From: Nitrospira sp.
GTDB lineage: Bacteria > Nitrospirota > Nitrospiria > Nitrospirales > Nitrospiraceae
Assembly: GCA_031315995.1 (NCBI GenBank)
Contig: JALDRG010000008.1
Span: 124,001 to 188,000 of the forward strand
DNA length: 64,000 nt
Direction: 5' to 3'
Below are positions 43,756-51,745 of the stretch, in pieces. How positions within the stretch are numbered: position 1 is the first letter of the stretch; every line of letters begins with the position of its first letter. A program made the translations under genes and the position numbers. A model generated the notes under the pieces. It was not told the origin of the DNA. It saw only the letters and a list, made by a program, of their open reading frames with translations, and did no database searches.

Positions 43756-44352
43756 TCACATATGTGGCTCAAGCCGGTTGGATCTGGCCACCCTCCGATT
43801 CCCTCTGAAGACTAGAAGCGTGTGATCGCCAAGTTTCGTATGGTGCAGAGCACGGATCGCACGGTCTGCCTCTTCAGCCCTCGCCATCTCAACTTGGGCG
43901 ATTCCCAAGAATTGTCCATTCAACGTGGGCAACATCTCCACCGACACCACCGTGCCACAGGCAGAAAACAGGGTTCTCAGGTCCTCTTCCGTGACTGACG
44001 GAGGGAGCCCATCCACACAAACCTGGCCACCCATAGCCTGTTGGTCTCCGGTCTCCAAGGACAAGGTGCTCACTGTCGAAGGTGGGGCTGAACTCGGCTG
44101 ATGATGGGAGACGGAAGACTGTTCACAAACCAGCAAGCGCTTCCCATGGACATACACACGATTGAGGGCCTCCAAGGCCCGCAACGCGTCACCGCCATCC
44201 GCCATGGTCACTTCGGCAAACCCCAAAGACTGTCGCTGCGGTGTACGAGCGATGGTGATGGACAGCACGGTCCCGAATGCCGTGAAGAGTCCAGCCAGTT
44301 CCTCTTCCGTCATGGATTTAGGAAAACCGTTCACCTGTAAGGTGCACGCCAT
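43756..44352 (-). CDS. Tandem RRM-domain RNA-binding protein
   Basis: The 198-residue protein has two RNA-recognition motifs (about 3-76 and 108-182) joined by a Ser/Pro-rich linker. Each has the RNP2-like strand (LQVNGFPKSMTEEELAGLF; VCVDGLPPSVTEEDLRTLF) and the RNP1-like strand (QSLGFAEVTM; QFLGIAQVEM), where key aromatic residues are partly kept (Phe in the first, Ile in the second). Most bacterial RRM proteins have a single domain, so the duplicate is notable. It sits between the Slp lipoprotein and a Crp/Fnr regulator. Confidence 0.85.
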   Translation of the reverse strand: MACTLQVNGFPKSMTEEELAGLFTAFGTVLSITIARTPQRQSLGFAEVTMADGGDALRALEALNRVYVHGKRLLVCEQSSVSHHQPSSAPPSTVSTLSLETGDQQAMGGQVCVDGLPPSVTEEDLRTLFSACGTVVSVEMLPTLNGQFLGIAQVEMARAEEADRAIRALHHTKLGDHTLLVFRGNRRVARSNRLEPHM

Positions 44353-44379
44353 GGGATCCTCCTTGAAGTCAGGGCAACC

Positions 44380-45117
44380 TCAGGTTCCGATGGTTGGGGC
44401 ATGGGCCTGACAACTCTCAACAAAGCTCTCAACCTCTCGTTTCATCAATGCATAACATTCGCAGGACTCCTTCTCGAGGTCCTTCCCGCGAAGGATGGTC
44501 ACCCCGCCGCGGTGAGATTTGAGAAGTTTCAATCGTTCGAGACTCGACAGTGTGCTGGCCACCCCGGGACGTTGAGAGCCAATCATGTCGGCGAGATATT
44601 CTTTCGTGAATTCGAGATCATCGGATTGACGGCGGTCACGGGCGGTCAGGAGCCAGCGGCACAGCCGCTGTCGCATGGAATGAAAGCGATTACAGATCGC
44701 CGACTGGATGACTTGCGTGATGCGGACATGGGTATAGCGCAAGAGGATGGCGGTAAGAACACAGGCTCTGCCATTGATCGGGTCTAACGCTTCCTTAGGG
44801 AGCCTCCAGAGCGTCCCTCCGAGCTGCGTCACCGCTTGGTAGGGCTGACTGGAGACCCCTAACAGGATAGGAACCCCGACAAACCCTTCGAAGCCCACCA
44901 TGCCGACTTCGACAGCCTGACCTGCGGCTGAAATTCCGATCAGCGAAATGAGGGCCGTGCGGGGGAAGTACACATGTCGAATGTGGCCTCCGACGCTATA
45001 CAGCACGTCTCCGCGTTTGAGGGTGATCGTCTCAAGGTCGCCACGAATAACAGCATAGGCGGCTGCGTTCAACGTGCTCAGAATACTATTCTGCCTAGGA
45101 GGCTCAAGAGAGGCCAT
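44380..45117 (-). CDS. Crp/Fnr-family transcriptional regulator
   Basis: The 245-residue protein has a cyclic-nucleotide-binding beta-roll (about 25-120; LKRGDVLYSVGGHIRHVYF, GQAVEVGMVGFEGFVGVPIL) and a C-terminal HTH (about 150-225; EFTKEYLADMIGSQRPGVAS). The roll lacks the Arg/Ser pocket typical of cAMP binders and has no Fnr-type CxxC iron-sulfur ligands, so the signal is unknown. Its start is 27 bases upstream of the RRM gene, so both may be co-transcribed. Confidence 0.9.
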   Translation of the reverse strand: MASLEPPRQNSILSTLNAAAYAVIRGDLETITLKRGDVLYSVGGHIRHVYFPRTALISLIGISAAGQAVEVGMVGFEGFVGVPILLGVSSQPYQAVTQLGGTLWRLPKEALDPINGRACVLTAILLRYTHVRITQVIQSAICNRFHSMRQRLCRWLLTARDRRQSDDLEFTKEYLADMIGSQRPGVASTLSSLERLKLLKSHRGGVTILRGKDLEKESCECYALMKREVESFVESCQAHAPTIGT

Positions 45118-45465
45118 GGATCCTCAAATTGCGTGAGGCGCGATTATAGAAAGGTTACCGGGCTGGGTCTGTCTGCTGCCGGACAGATCGCGGCGTTTGC
45201 AGGAATCAAACCGCGCGGCGTGGGATCAACGGAGGCTGAAGGGAATCGGCCGACTGGAGATGGAGTCGTAGCCGATCACTGACAGTCAACGTGCTGCGAC
45301 GTCGCTTCTCTCTGCCTTTTTGAGGTCATGGTGCATCGATACCCCCCTGCTGGTTAGACCTTTAGGTGTGGGCTCGATCACTGTCCTCTGCCATACGGAT
45401 GAACATTTGAGAAATACCAGTATTGTAGTCGGCGGGTCCGATCCATCGGTCTGAGGTGGCCGAGA
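45118..45465. other. Gene-free stretch between Crp/Fnr gene and small secreted protein
   Basis: I found no credible gene, RNA or strong hairpin in these 348 bases. The part near 45118-45180 should contain the regulator promoter, but no clear -35/-10 pair stands out. Confidence 0.5.
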
Positions 45466-45912
45466 TCATGGCCGAGGTACCGCAGGCCTGTTCATTATTG
45501 AGGTGCCGGCACAATTCGTCTTGAGAAACGCCTCCTTCTCTTCCCGATCCTGCCGCATCGCCTGTTCTTCTTCCGCCTGTCCCTCATCACGAAACCGGAC
45601 GATCGCGTGGTCGAGTTGGGAGACATCTGCGAACGCCTCCGTGCAGCGGCGTTCAAGTCCTGCCCGCAGATATTCTTCAAGCAACCGGTGCTGTTCGGCA
45701 TGGGCGGCCTCACGAGTTGTCTTATGCCCCGCCGTGGCCTCCAGTTCGCGAGTCGATTCCAGTAACTCTCGGGGCACCGGTCCCCCATCGAACACTGCTC
45801 TGAGCGCATCGAGGCTATGGGAGAAGGCCCTCGTCTGGGCGAATAGGAGAAGGCACGAGAATGAGCACAGCAGCCAGAGCGCCTTTATCGGCCCGCCTCT
45901 CACCATACTCAT
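45466..45912 (-). CDS. Small secreted helical protein, unknown function
   Basis: The 148-residue protein has a signal peptide (WLLCSFSCLLLFAQTRAFS). The mature part is helical and charged (ELLESTRELEATAGHKTTRE, HRLLEEYLRAGLERRC). Two Cys could form a disulfide. It is ATGA-coupled to the upstream DUF6496 gene. No family recognised. Confidence 0.65.
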   Translation of the reverse strand: MSMVRGGPIKALWLLCSFSCLLLFAQTRAFSHSLDALRAVFDGGPVPRELLESTRELEATAGHKTTREAAHAEQHRLLEEYLRAGLERRCTEAFADVSQLDHAIVRFRDEGQAEEEQAMRQDREEKEAFLKTNCAGTSIMNRPAVPRP

Positions 45913-46085
45913 GACTTTTCCGCAGGCACTTTCTGTCCCTTCTTGCGCGCTTCAGAAAGGCCGATTGCCACGGCCTGTTTCCGGCTTTTGACCTTCTTCC
46001 CGCTGCCGCTCTTCAACGTCCCCTTCTTGCGTTTGCGCATGGCCTGCTTGACCGTTTTTTGGGCTGCCTTGCTGTATCGCGCCAT
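45909..46085 (-). CDS. Small basic DUF6496-like protein
   Basis: From the ATG at 46085, preceded by GGGAGGG, the 58-residue protein is very Lys/Arg-rich (MARYSKAAQKTVKQAMRKRK, then GSGKKVKSRKQAVAIGLSEA). It matches the DUF6496 pattern found in many bacterial genomes. The basic character suggests nucleic-acid association. ATGA-coupled to the secreted protein gene downstream. Confidence 0.8.
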   Translation of the reverse strand: MARYSKAAQKTVKQAMRKRKKGTLKSGSGKKVKSRKQAVAIGLSEARKKGQKVPAEKS

Positions 46086-46338
46086 ATGGTGTCCCTCCCT
46101 TGCCGGCAAGAGCGACTGCGTACAGCAACCGCTGTCGTGGTCTTGGGCAAAATGACATGCATGCCACAGATCCTACCGAGGGTGCCGCGAAGCGGCCACT
46201 GGGTAAATCCCCTGTCATGAAAAATCTAGGGACATCTCCAGGCGCTGGATGGTCGGCGCTCGAATAATATGCGTCGACATGATCCACAGGGGAATCCATC
46301 CGACAGAGCTGATTGGATCTTCATGGGAGGAGCAGGCC

Positions 46339-46461
46339 ATGAGTAGCCTCGCGTGGAAAGGACAGGCATGCTATTCGATACCGTACGGAACCGACGACGA
46401 CTGGTCGAATTGTATCTGGGGCGCCACGGATTTGAGGTCGTGTCCTCGAAAGAGGCCGTGA
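46339..46461 (+). CDS. Possible short leader ORF overlapping the next gene
   Basis: An ATG at 46339 has a strong GGGAGGAG ribosome site and opens a 40-codon frame (MSSLAWKGQACYSIPYG and on). It overlaps the 46368 start in another frame. Either it is a translated leader, or a one-base error separates it from the following gene. Confidence 0.35.
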   Translation: MSSLAWKGQACYSIPYGTDDDWSNCIWGATDLRSCPRKRP

Positions 46462-46673
46462 ATACCGTGGTCTCTATGAAATCAGGCCGTCAGACTTATG
46501 AATTGCGGATGCAACGGGAATGGCTCGAACGGCTGACCCAGGCCACCGTCGACGCTCGGCTCGACAACCTTCAACTGATTCCCTTCTTGCAAGCGAACCA
46601 ATCTGCGTGGGTCGGAGTCACGACGACTGGCGAGGAGGTCGTGACACACATCGAACCGGATGCGAGAGCGTAG
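46368..46673 (+). CDS. Small cytoplasmic protein of unknown function
   Basis: The 101-residue product starts at an ATG preceded by AAAGGACAGG. It contains VRNRRRLVELYLGRHGFEVV and YELRMQREWLERLTQATVDA, then GVTTTGEEVVTHIEPD. It reads like a compact alpha/beta protein, but I do not recognise a family. The in-frame ATG at 46353 is also possible. Confidence 0.6.
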   Translation: MLFDTVRNRRRLVELYLGRHGFEVVSSKEAVNTVVSMKSGRQTYELRMQREWLERLTQATVDARLDNLQLIPFLQANQSAWVGVTTTGEEVVTHIEPDARA

Positions 46674-46800
46674 CAAGAGGGCGAACAACGCCCACCGACG
46701 GATGAAGAGCATGGATTTTTTTGTATCCTACGGGCTATATCGGTCCGAGAGTACGACATAACCCTCGAATCGAGAGAGACCTGATACAAGGAAGGACAGC

Positions 46801-47181
46801 ATGGCACCCAAAGCGAAGCCTTCACCGAAAGCCCATCCAAAGACGGCGAGGACATGGTCCGCTGATGTCATGAAGCGGTCCAATGCCCTGGATTTAGAGG
46901 AGGGAGTCTTCACAAAAAAGAGTGCGAAGCTGGTCGCCGAATCGTTGAAACGGTCCGCGATGCAGAGCCGGCGTCGAAAGGGAACGCCGTTTCAATCGGC
47001 CATGTCCATGCTCAATTTCCACATCAACCGTGCGGGCAAGTCCTTGAGCCCCCCGCAAAAATCCAGGTTGGAACAAGCGAAGGACGAATTACGCAGGCTA
47101 TTCGGACGGACTAGCATGAAGAACGGGAAACCATCAGGCAAAAGAGCCAGTGACAATGGCGGGCGACGCCGTACAAACTAA
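46801..47181 (+). CDS. DUF3175 family protein
   Basis: The 126-residue protein has a good ribosome site (AAGGAAGGA). It matches DUF3175: TWSADVMKRSNALDLEEGVF, ESLKRSAMQSRRRKGTPFQ, AMSMLNFHINRAGKSL and AKDELRRLFGR in order, flanked by basic, disordered ends. Members are small cytoplasmic proteins of unknown role, often near other small basic proteins as here. Confidence 0.88.
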   Translation: MAPKAKPSPKAHPKTARTWSADVMKRSNALDLEEGVFTKKSAKLVAESLKRSAMQSRRRKGTPFQSAMSMLNFHINRAGKSLSPPQKSRLEQAKDELRRLFGRTSMKNGKPSGKRASDNGGRRRTN

Positions 47182-47328
47182 ATCGAAGGGACCTCCGCCT
47201 CCCAAGAGGAGTCTCACGCCGCAGGCTAAAACGCATGACCATGCGCTGTCCGCGCAAAGCGAATCCATACTGAAAAGTTCCATGATCGAGGCCTGAATGG
47301 CGCCTCTGCTCGGGAAGCCCTACACAAC

Positions 47329-47364
47329 AACGCCCCGTCCATCGTCAGAGATGAACGGGGCGTT
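47329..47364. terminator. Stem-loop between convergent genes, likely bidirectional terminator
   Basis: AACGCCCCGT (47329-47338) pairs perfectly with ACGGGGCGTT (47355-47364); CATC/GATG forms an inner stem. It lies between the convergent DUF3175 gene and the 47390 gene. T-rich tracts after it are short (TTGTTGT on the minus strand). Confidence 0.7.
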
Positions 47365-47389
47365 CCTGTTACCGATATGACCGAGCGGC

Positions 47390-47869
47390 CTACTTCACCA
47401 TCAACAACTTCCCACCAGGCTGCTTGGGATTAAGATGATCACGATACTCCAGCGTATTTCCTTGTGTTGCCGTGAAGAGATCGCTCGTCGGGATGCCGAT
47501 GTACTTCGTTTCACCCGGCTTCAATACGACTTCTGTCTTGAACACGAACGGTGAACTGGCGTTGAACGTATCGATCATTTGAAAACCACGCTCGGTCGAG
47601 GTGGCATTCGTGACCTTGATCAATAGCGGACGGCCAGGTCTGACTTTAAAGTCGATGACCGTGGTCGGTGGATACCAAGCTTTCAGGCCGCCCAGCTCGA
47701 CGGCATATAACTGCACGTCGACTTCCAATTCTTTGAACGGCTGTCCCACGACGGACCCAGTCTCCAAATCACCGACCTCGACGCCGCCTGCCTGCAGCGC
47801 CCACGCCGATGTTCCGTACGACAAGACACCCACGACGCCGAGAAAAAGAACTGCAATCCTACTCAACAT
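47390..47869 (-). CDS. Secreted cupredoxin-like protein, unknown function
   Basis: The 159-residue protein has a signal peptide (VLFLGVVGVLSYGTSAWALQ). The mature part is beta-rich: DFKVRPGRPLLIKVTNAT, GFQMIDTFNASSPFVFKTEV, LKPGETKYIGIP, which resembles a cupredoxin fold. The usual Cu ligands (His, Cys, His, Met) are not present as a set. It is followed after 18 bases by the 47888 gene upstream, likely an operon. Confidence 0.6.
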   Translation of the reverse strand: MLSRIAVLFLGVVGVLSYGTSAWALQAGGVEVGDLETGSVVGQPFKELEVDVQLYAVELGGLKAWYPPTTVIDFKVRPGRPLLIKVTNATSTERGFQMIDTFNASSPFVFKTEVVLKPGETKYIGIPTSDLFTATQGNTLEYRDHLNPKQPGGKLLMVK

Positions 47870-47887
47870 ACAGAACCTCCTGTCAGG

Positions 47888-48232
47888 TTAAAGAGATGAG
47901 GACGGACGATGCTCCTGCGCCAGGCAAGGCGGAAGACCGGTGCCTTCCAACACCTGGCCACCGACAATGTGACCATCGACAATTAAAAACAGCACTTTCA
48001 TACGTTTGGTATTGTCCGAAAATTTTCCGCTGGCAACGGCCAGCACTTCATGTGATCCGTCGGGTTGCGGCTGATCCGCTTCGATCAAGACATAATACGA
48101 ATCGAACCCCTCAAACTCCCGATTGAACGCTTGCGCCCGCAATAATCGCTCCAGCTGATCGTCGGCGGCCCACACCCCTGACCCGCCGGCCAGCACGAGA
48201 ACCTGAACTATGGCCACGAAGAATTTTCGCAT
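47888..48232 (-). CDS. Small secreted protein, unknown function
   Basis: The 114-residue protein has a signal peptide ending GVWA. The mature part contains AQAFNREFEGFDSYYVLIEA and GSHEVLAVASGKFSDNTKRM, with strands like a small beta sheet. No family recognised. It probably shares a transcript with the cupredoxin-like gene 18 bases downstream. Confidence 0.65.
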   Translation of the reverse strand: MRKFFVAIVQVLVLAGGSGVWAADDQLERLLRAQAFNREFEGFDSYYVLIEADQPQPDGSHEVLAVASGKFSDNTKRMKVLFLIVDGHIVGGQVLEGTGLPPCLAQEHRPSSSL

Positions 48233-48434
48233 GGAGACTCCTCCTAGGGAGTCGAGTTATAGCCCCAGTCTGCTCGGTCGTCTACAGATGCGCACTCACG
48301 CACGCCTACCGATGCTACAGGATCGTGTCGTTGAAACTTGACGGGGGGGTACACCGGACCCGGCAGGGCTTACCTTGTCTCACGAGTGCAAACAGGCAGG
48401 GGATGATGCGACGGTGGCGGCACCGCCAAGGGGT

Positions 48435-48470
48435 CAAGGGGGAAGCCGGATGGACGTCGCTTCCCCCTTG
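48435..48470. terminator. Perfect GC-rich hairpin downstream of the SmbP-like gene
   Basis: CAAGGGGGAAGC (48435-48446) and GCTTCCCCCTTG (48459-48470) form a 12-bp perfect stem with a 12-base loop, 14 bases after the SmbP-like stop. There is no U-run, so termination by this hairpin alone is uncertain. Confidence 0.55.
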
Positions 48471-48484
48471 GAACACACGTCAGG

Positions 48485-48793
48485 CTACTTACCTTTCGAC
48501 TTACCCTGGTGGCTCGCAGCCTGCTCCGCATGCGCCAGAGACTCCTCTGCATGTTTGATCGCTTCCTTCGCATGTTCCAACGCTTCTTTCGCATGCGGAT
48601 CGTTACTGGACTTGACCGACTCTTCCAAGTGCTTGATCGCTTCCTTCTCGTGTTCCACGCCTTCCTTGGCATGTTTGATCGTTTCCTTGACGTGCCCGCC
48701 TCCGTCGGCAAGGGCGTAGCCCATCGGCGCAGCAGCCACCAAAGCAGACACGACGAACGCAACGATTCCTGAACGCAATATGGTCATCATCAT
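48485..48793 (-). CDS. SmbP-like periplasmic His-heptad metal-binding protein
   Basis: The 102-residue protein has a signal peptide (ALVAAAPMGYALA). In the mature part His occurs at 34, 41, 48, 55, 67, 74, 81, 88 and 95: exact seven-residue spacing apart from one 12-residue gap at SSNDPH. Each heptad has the form HxKExxx, as in SmbP of Nitrosomonas europaea, a four-helix copper-binding protein. It probably buffers copper in the periplasm. The ribosome site is AGAGGAG. Alone between two hairpins. Confidence 0.8.
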   Translation of the reverse strand: MMMTILRSGIVAFVVSALVAAAPMGYALADGGGHVKETIKHAKEGVEHEKEAIKHLEESVKSSNDPHAKEALEHAKEAIKHAEESLAHAEQAASHQGKSKGK

Positions 48794-48908
48794 TTCTCCT
48801 CTGTTATGAGTGGGTAAACTTCTCCGCTTGATCTCATTCTAGCCCATTGGTCCCGCATTGTTTAGTAGGCGGCATGAACGATGAGCGCGAACGGAACCAA
48901 GGAGGTGG

Positions 48909-48938
48909 GAGAGGGAAGCGCATGGGCGTACGCTTCCC
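48909..48938. terminator. Perfect hairpin downstream of the P460-like gene
   Basis: GAGGGAAGCG (48909-48918) and CGCTTCCCTC (48929-48938) form a 10-bp stem with loop CATGGGCGTA. It lies 57 bases past the stop at 48995 and shares GGGAAGC/GCTTCCC with the hairpin at 48.4 kb. No U-run. Confidence 0.5.
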
Positions 48939-48994
48939 TCATCGGAGCTCACTGCGTGGTCAGCGCAGTCCAACCGTCGAGCCCCGTCCACCGA

Positions 48995-49480
48995 TCATCG
49001 ACTCACAGGCGGCGTCAGCCAGGGCAGTCGGCAGACGCCACAACGTCCAAGATCTGTCGTGGCACGGCGAGCATCGGAATCCCAACTCGCATAGATCCAC
49101 GATTCAATATGTCGGCTCCCCACGCCAGGCACCGTCAGACCGGCACATTTTTCCATCGCAAACACGGACGGCCTGGCCCCGGAGGATCGTGCTCGTGGCC
49201 GGCCCGGTTCAGACTCCACCACGAACGTCGTCCCGACGGGAAACGATTCAGAGTCCGGCGTGAGCAGAGCCTTGGGACATACGTAGAAGCGGAGTCGTTG
49301 CGTTCCGGTGCGCGCATCCACGCTGGAAGTCAGATGCGGCCAATCTCGATACCCGAACGGAATCGACAGGGTCGCGGCAGAGGGTGCCGACGACCATCCC
49401 TCGCTGATATCGAGGGCCAACCCCAACAACCGCACCACGGCCACGTTCAATCTCGCCCTGTTCTGAGAATCCAGAGCCAT
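48995..49480 (-). CDS. Cytochrome P460-like protein lacking the heme-binding His
   Basis: From the ATG at 49480 the product is 161 residues. The order of motifs fits the P460 family: FGYRDWPHLTSSVD, YVCPKALLTPDSESFPVGTT, SVFAMEKCAG and ESWIYASWDSD. Near the C terminus, where P460 has CxxCH, this protein reads CGVCR, so the axial His is Arg. Its N-terminal signal peptide is also poor. It may be decaying, or may have dropped heme binding for another role. Another P460 gene (51.0 kb) retains CRACH but is frameshifted. Confidence 0.55.
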   Translation of the reverse strand: MALDSQNRARLNVAVVRLLGLALDISEGWSSAPSAATLSIPFGYRDWPHLTSSVDARTGTQRLRFYVCPKALLTPDSESFPVGTTFVVESEPGRPRARSSGARPSVFAMEKCAGLTVPGVGSRHIESWIYASWDSDARRATTDLGRCGVCRLPWLTPPVSR

Positions 49481-49554
49481 CTCTGCACGACGCGGTGACG
49501 CCACCGCACAACCGACCGGCATGGAGCACCTCTCTTTCTAGCAGGCTGCGATCG

Positions 49555-50712
49555 TTATCGCGTGAGTTCGCCGACCGTCGGACTCTGGCGCACGGCCGCT
49601 CCCTGCCGCACAGCCCCCGTTTGAACCTTCGCCCGGATCGAAGCAGCGCGCGCGGCAAACAGCCCGGCCTCAACCGATTGTCCGAGGGTGTCGAGCACTT
49701 GCGCATACCGTTCCACTAACAGGCCGACGGTCTGGTGATGCAGTCCCAGTTGTTCTTGCTGGATCACGAGCGCGCGCTGATACAACAACTGCGCCTGGAT
49801 CCAGAGTCCCTGCTGGTCGGCGAGAAAGGCCATATTGCCGACGATTGTCCCGGTCAAGGAGGTCTGCGGGCCGGACGTACGCTCCGCGATGGCCAACGCC
49901 TCGTCGAACAATCTTTGCGCCGAGGCGTAGAGCCCTTCGGCCTGATAGAGACAGGCGGCATTGTTCAAACTCATCGCGACGGCAGGATGTTCCTCGCCGA
50001 ATCGCAGGCGGCGCAGGTGCAGGCCCCGCAAGTAAAACGGTTCCGCCATGGCATACAATCCGCGCCCCTTGTAGAGCACCGCCAGGTTGTTGAGCACCGG
50101 TCCAAGATCCGGATGATTCGCCCCGTGAGCGGTCTCCATCAGCGTGAGCGCTAAGTGATACAAGGATTCGGCCGCGCTCTCCCGTCCCTGCTTGCGATAC
50201 AGCTCGGCAAGATTGTTCAAACTGATCGCCACATCGGGATGCGCCGCCCCAAGCACCTTACGTTCGATCGCCAACACACGTTCATAGAGCCGCTCCGCGC
50301 GGCTCCAATCGCCTTCGGCATGGGCCACCTCCGCCAGGTTGTTTAAGGCTGCGGCGACATCTTCATGTTCGGGGCCCCACTGCTTTTCCCAAATGACCAG
50401 GGCGCGCGCGTAAAGCGGTTCGGCCTCCGCGAGCCGGACTTGATCGTGATACAACAGGCCGAGATTGTTCGCGGCTGCGGCTACGCGACTGTCGTCGGGA
50501 TACTCCTGCTCAGCCTTTTGGAGGGCTCGCTGCAAGAGCTGTTCGGCCTCGGCATAATGCGCCGCTTCCCGAGCCGCCACACCTTTCGTGAAAAGCTGGG
50601 TCCATTCATCAGGTTCAGCGGCCCAGAGCTTCTCGACACTTGCGCACAATGCCATTCCGGCCACGAGCGTCATAAGCAGCCACCGCGAAGCCGTCCCCAT
50701 GTGACCCACCAT
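49555..50712 (-). CDS. Secreted tetratricopeptide (kinesin-light-chain type) repeat protein
   Basis: The start at 50712 is preceded by AAAGAGGGG. A signal peptide (about 8-31) precedes some seven 42-residue TPR-like repeats with the signature of kinesin-light-chain TPRs, e.g. NNLGLLYHDQVRLAEAEPLY, NNLAEVAHAEGDWSRAERLY and NNLAELYRKQGRESAAESLY. Such domains bind protein partners. Function is unclear; it lies between the two P460 homologues, all on the minus strand. Confidence 0.85.
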   Translation of the reverse strand: MVGHMGTASRWLLMTLVAGMALCASVEKLWAAEPDEWTQLFTKGVAAREAAHYAEAEQLLQRALQKAEQEYPDDSRVAAAANNLGLLYHDQVRLAEAEPLYARALVIWEKQWGPEHEDVAAALNNLAEVAHAEGDWSRAERLYERVLAIERKVLGAAHPDVAISLNNLAELYRKQGRESAAESLYHLALTLMETAHGANHPDLGPVLNNLAVLYKGRGLYAMAEPFYLRGLHLRRLRFGEEHPAVAMSLNNAACLYQAEGLYASAQRLFDEALAIAERTSGPQTSLTGTIVGNMAFLADQQGLWIQAQLLYQRALVIQQEQLGLHHQTVGLLVERYAQVLDTLGQSVEAGLFAARAASIRAKVQTGAVRQGAAVRQSPTVGELTR

Positions 50713-51013
50713 GGCATGCCCCTCTTTCCTCAGATTCCATCGACTCCGCGTCATGCGCCCTCCTGCCTCTTCGATTCTTGCTCACCGTGGTCGGAGCCCC
50801 GAAGGGCCGGGGTGAAGGGGGAGGCCATCCCATTCACCCCGGGAGGCAGATCCTGAAGAAGGGTGCACAACCTCAGGATCCGAGGGACTCAGTATTCGAC
50901 CGGCCAATGGGTGCAAGCGGCTACACGCCGCTCCCTGATGGGTGACCTGTGAAGAGGTCGGCGAGACCCCGCCCAGACCCCACTTTCTCCGTCATGTGTT
51001 ATTCCGCACGCTC
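50713..51013. other. Gene-free stretch with repeat copy 1
   Basis: No gene seen. It holds the first copy of the 86-base two-hairpin repeat (50797-50882) and AT-poor sequence without other structure that I could find. Confidence 0.55.
50797..50882. repeat. 86-base two-hairpin repeat, copy 1
   Basis: 82 of 86 bases match copy 2 at 51648-51733, in the same orientation and 851 bases apart. Two hairpins: CCGGGGTGAA (50807-50816) with TTCACCCCGG (50833-50842), and GATCCTGA (50849-50856) with TCAGGATC (50873-50880). The copies flank the frameshifted P460 gene. Confidence 0.8.
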
Positions 51014-51560
51014 CTAGTGCGCCTTGTGGCCCTGCGCACAGAACTCATCATATCTATGCACGAAATCCTTCTGCGCTACCGGAGCATGGCAGGCCCGACA
51101 TTTCGTAAAATCCTCGGCCAACGCTTTGCCGTCCGGCCCGTAGGCCCCAAACACCCACGCGCCGTTCTTCAAATTGTCAGGCACGTCTTGTCCCCACCCC
51201 CTGGTGCTTCTCCATGACGAAGACTTTGGCGAGGTCGCCTTTGACCAACTTCCCATCCGGCCCCTTCGCCAGCACATCACCGTCGGCCTTGACCTTGTAC
51301 AACTCCATGACCATGACCGTCGCATCAGGAAAGGCAGACACCGGGCAGGCTTTCGCTCCGACGGGATTCACATACAGCTCACGAACTTGTTTGGCATCGC
51401 CCCGTTGCACCTCGGTCAAGAACTTGGGCCATGTTTTGTACTCCGCAGGAAGGGCAATCTCGCCGTCCTGAGGAGCAGCGGCGACCGCCGCGGTCAAGGT
51501 GATCCCGCCGTACCCTGACATCCCCAGCAGCACAACAAGGCACAGTAACCGTCTGACCAT
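51014..51560 (-). pseudogene. Cytochrome P460 gene, interrupted by a one-base frameshift
   Basis: From the ATG at 51560 (AAGGAGAC upstream) the product has a signal peptide and EYKTWPKFLTEVQRGDAKQV, YVNPVGAKACPVSAFPDATV, KVFVMEKHQGV, then runs into another frame at a five-C run (51197-51201, G on the coding strand). Removing one base restores HQGWGQDVPDNLKNGAWVFG, GPDGKALAEDFTKCRACHAP and an end at 51014. The restored protein has CRACH heme binding. P460s oxidise hydroxylamine or nitric oxide. It may be a mutation or a homopolymer error. Confidence 0.8.
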
Positions 51561-51647
51561 GGTGTCCGTCTCCTTCCTCGCTATCTTTCGTGCCTGACCG
51601 TCTTGCTTGCCAACTGCATTCCGCCGGCCTCGATGACATTCCGGCTT

Positions 51648-51733
51648 CCCCGAAGGGCCGGGGTGAAGGGGGAGGCCGTCCCACTCACCCCGGAAGGCAG
51701 ATCCTGAAGAAGGGTGCACAACCCCAGGATCCG
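51648..51733. repeat. 86-base two-hairpin repeat, copy 2
   Basis: Same element as 50797-50882, 82 of 86 bases identical. Stem 1 keeps CCGGGGTGA/TCACCCCGG with one pair lost; stem 2 keeps GATCCTG/CAGGATC. It lies just upstream of the P460 gene on the minus strand and ends 13 bases before the HTH gene stop. Confidence 0.8.
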
Positions 51734-51745
51734 TCGTTGACACGC

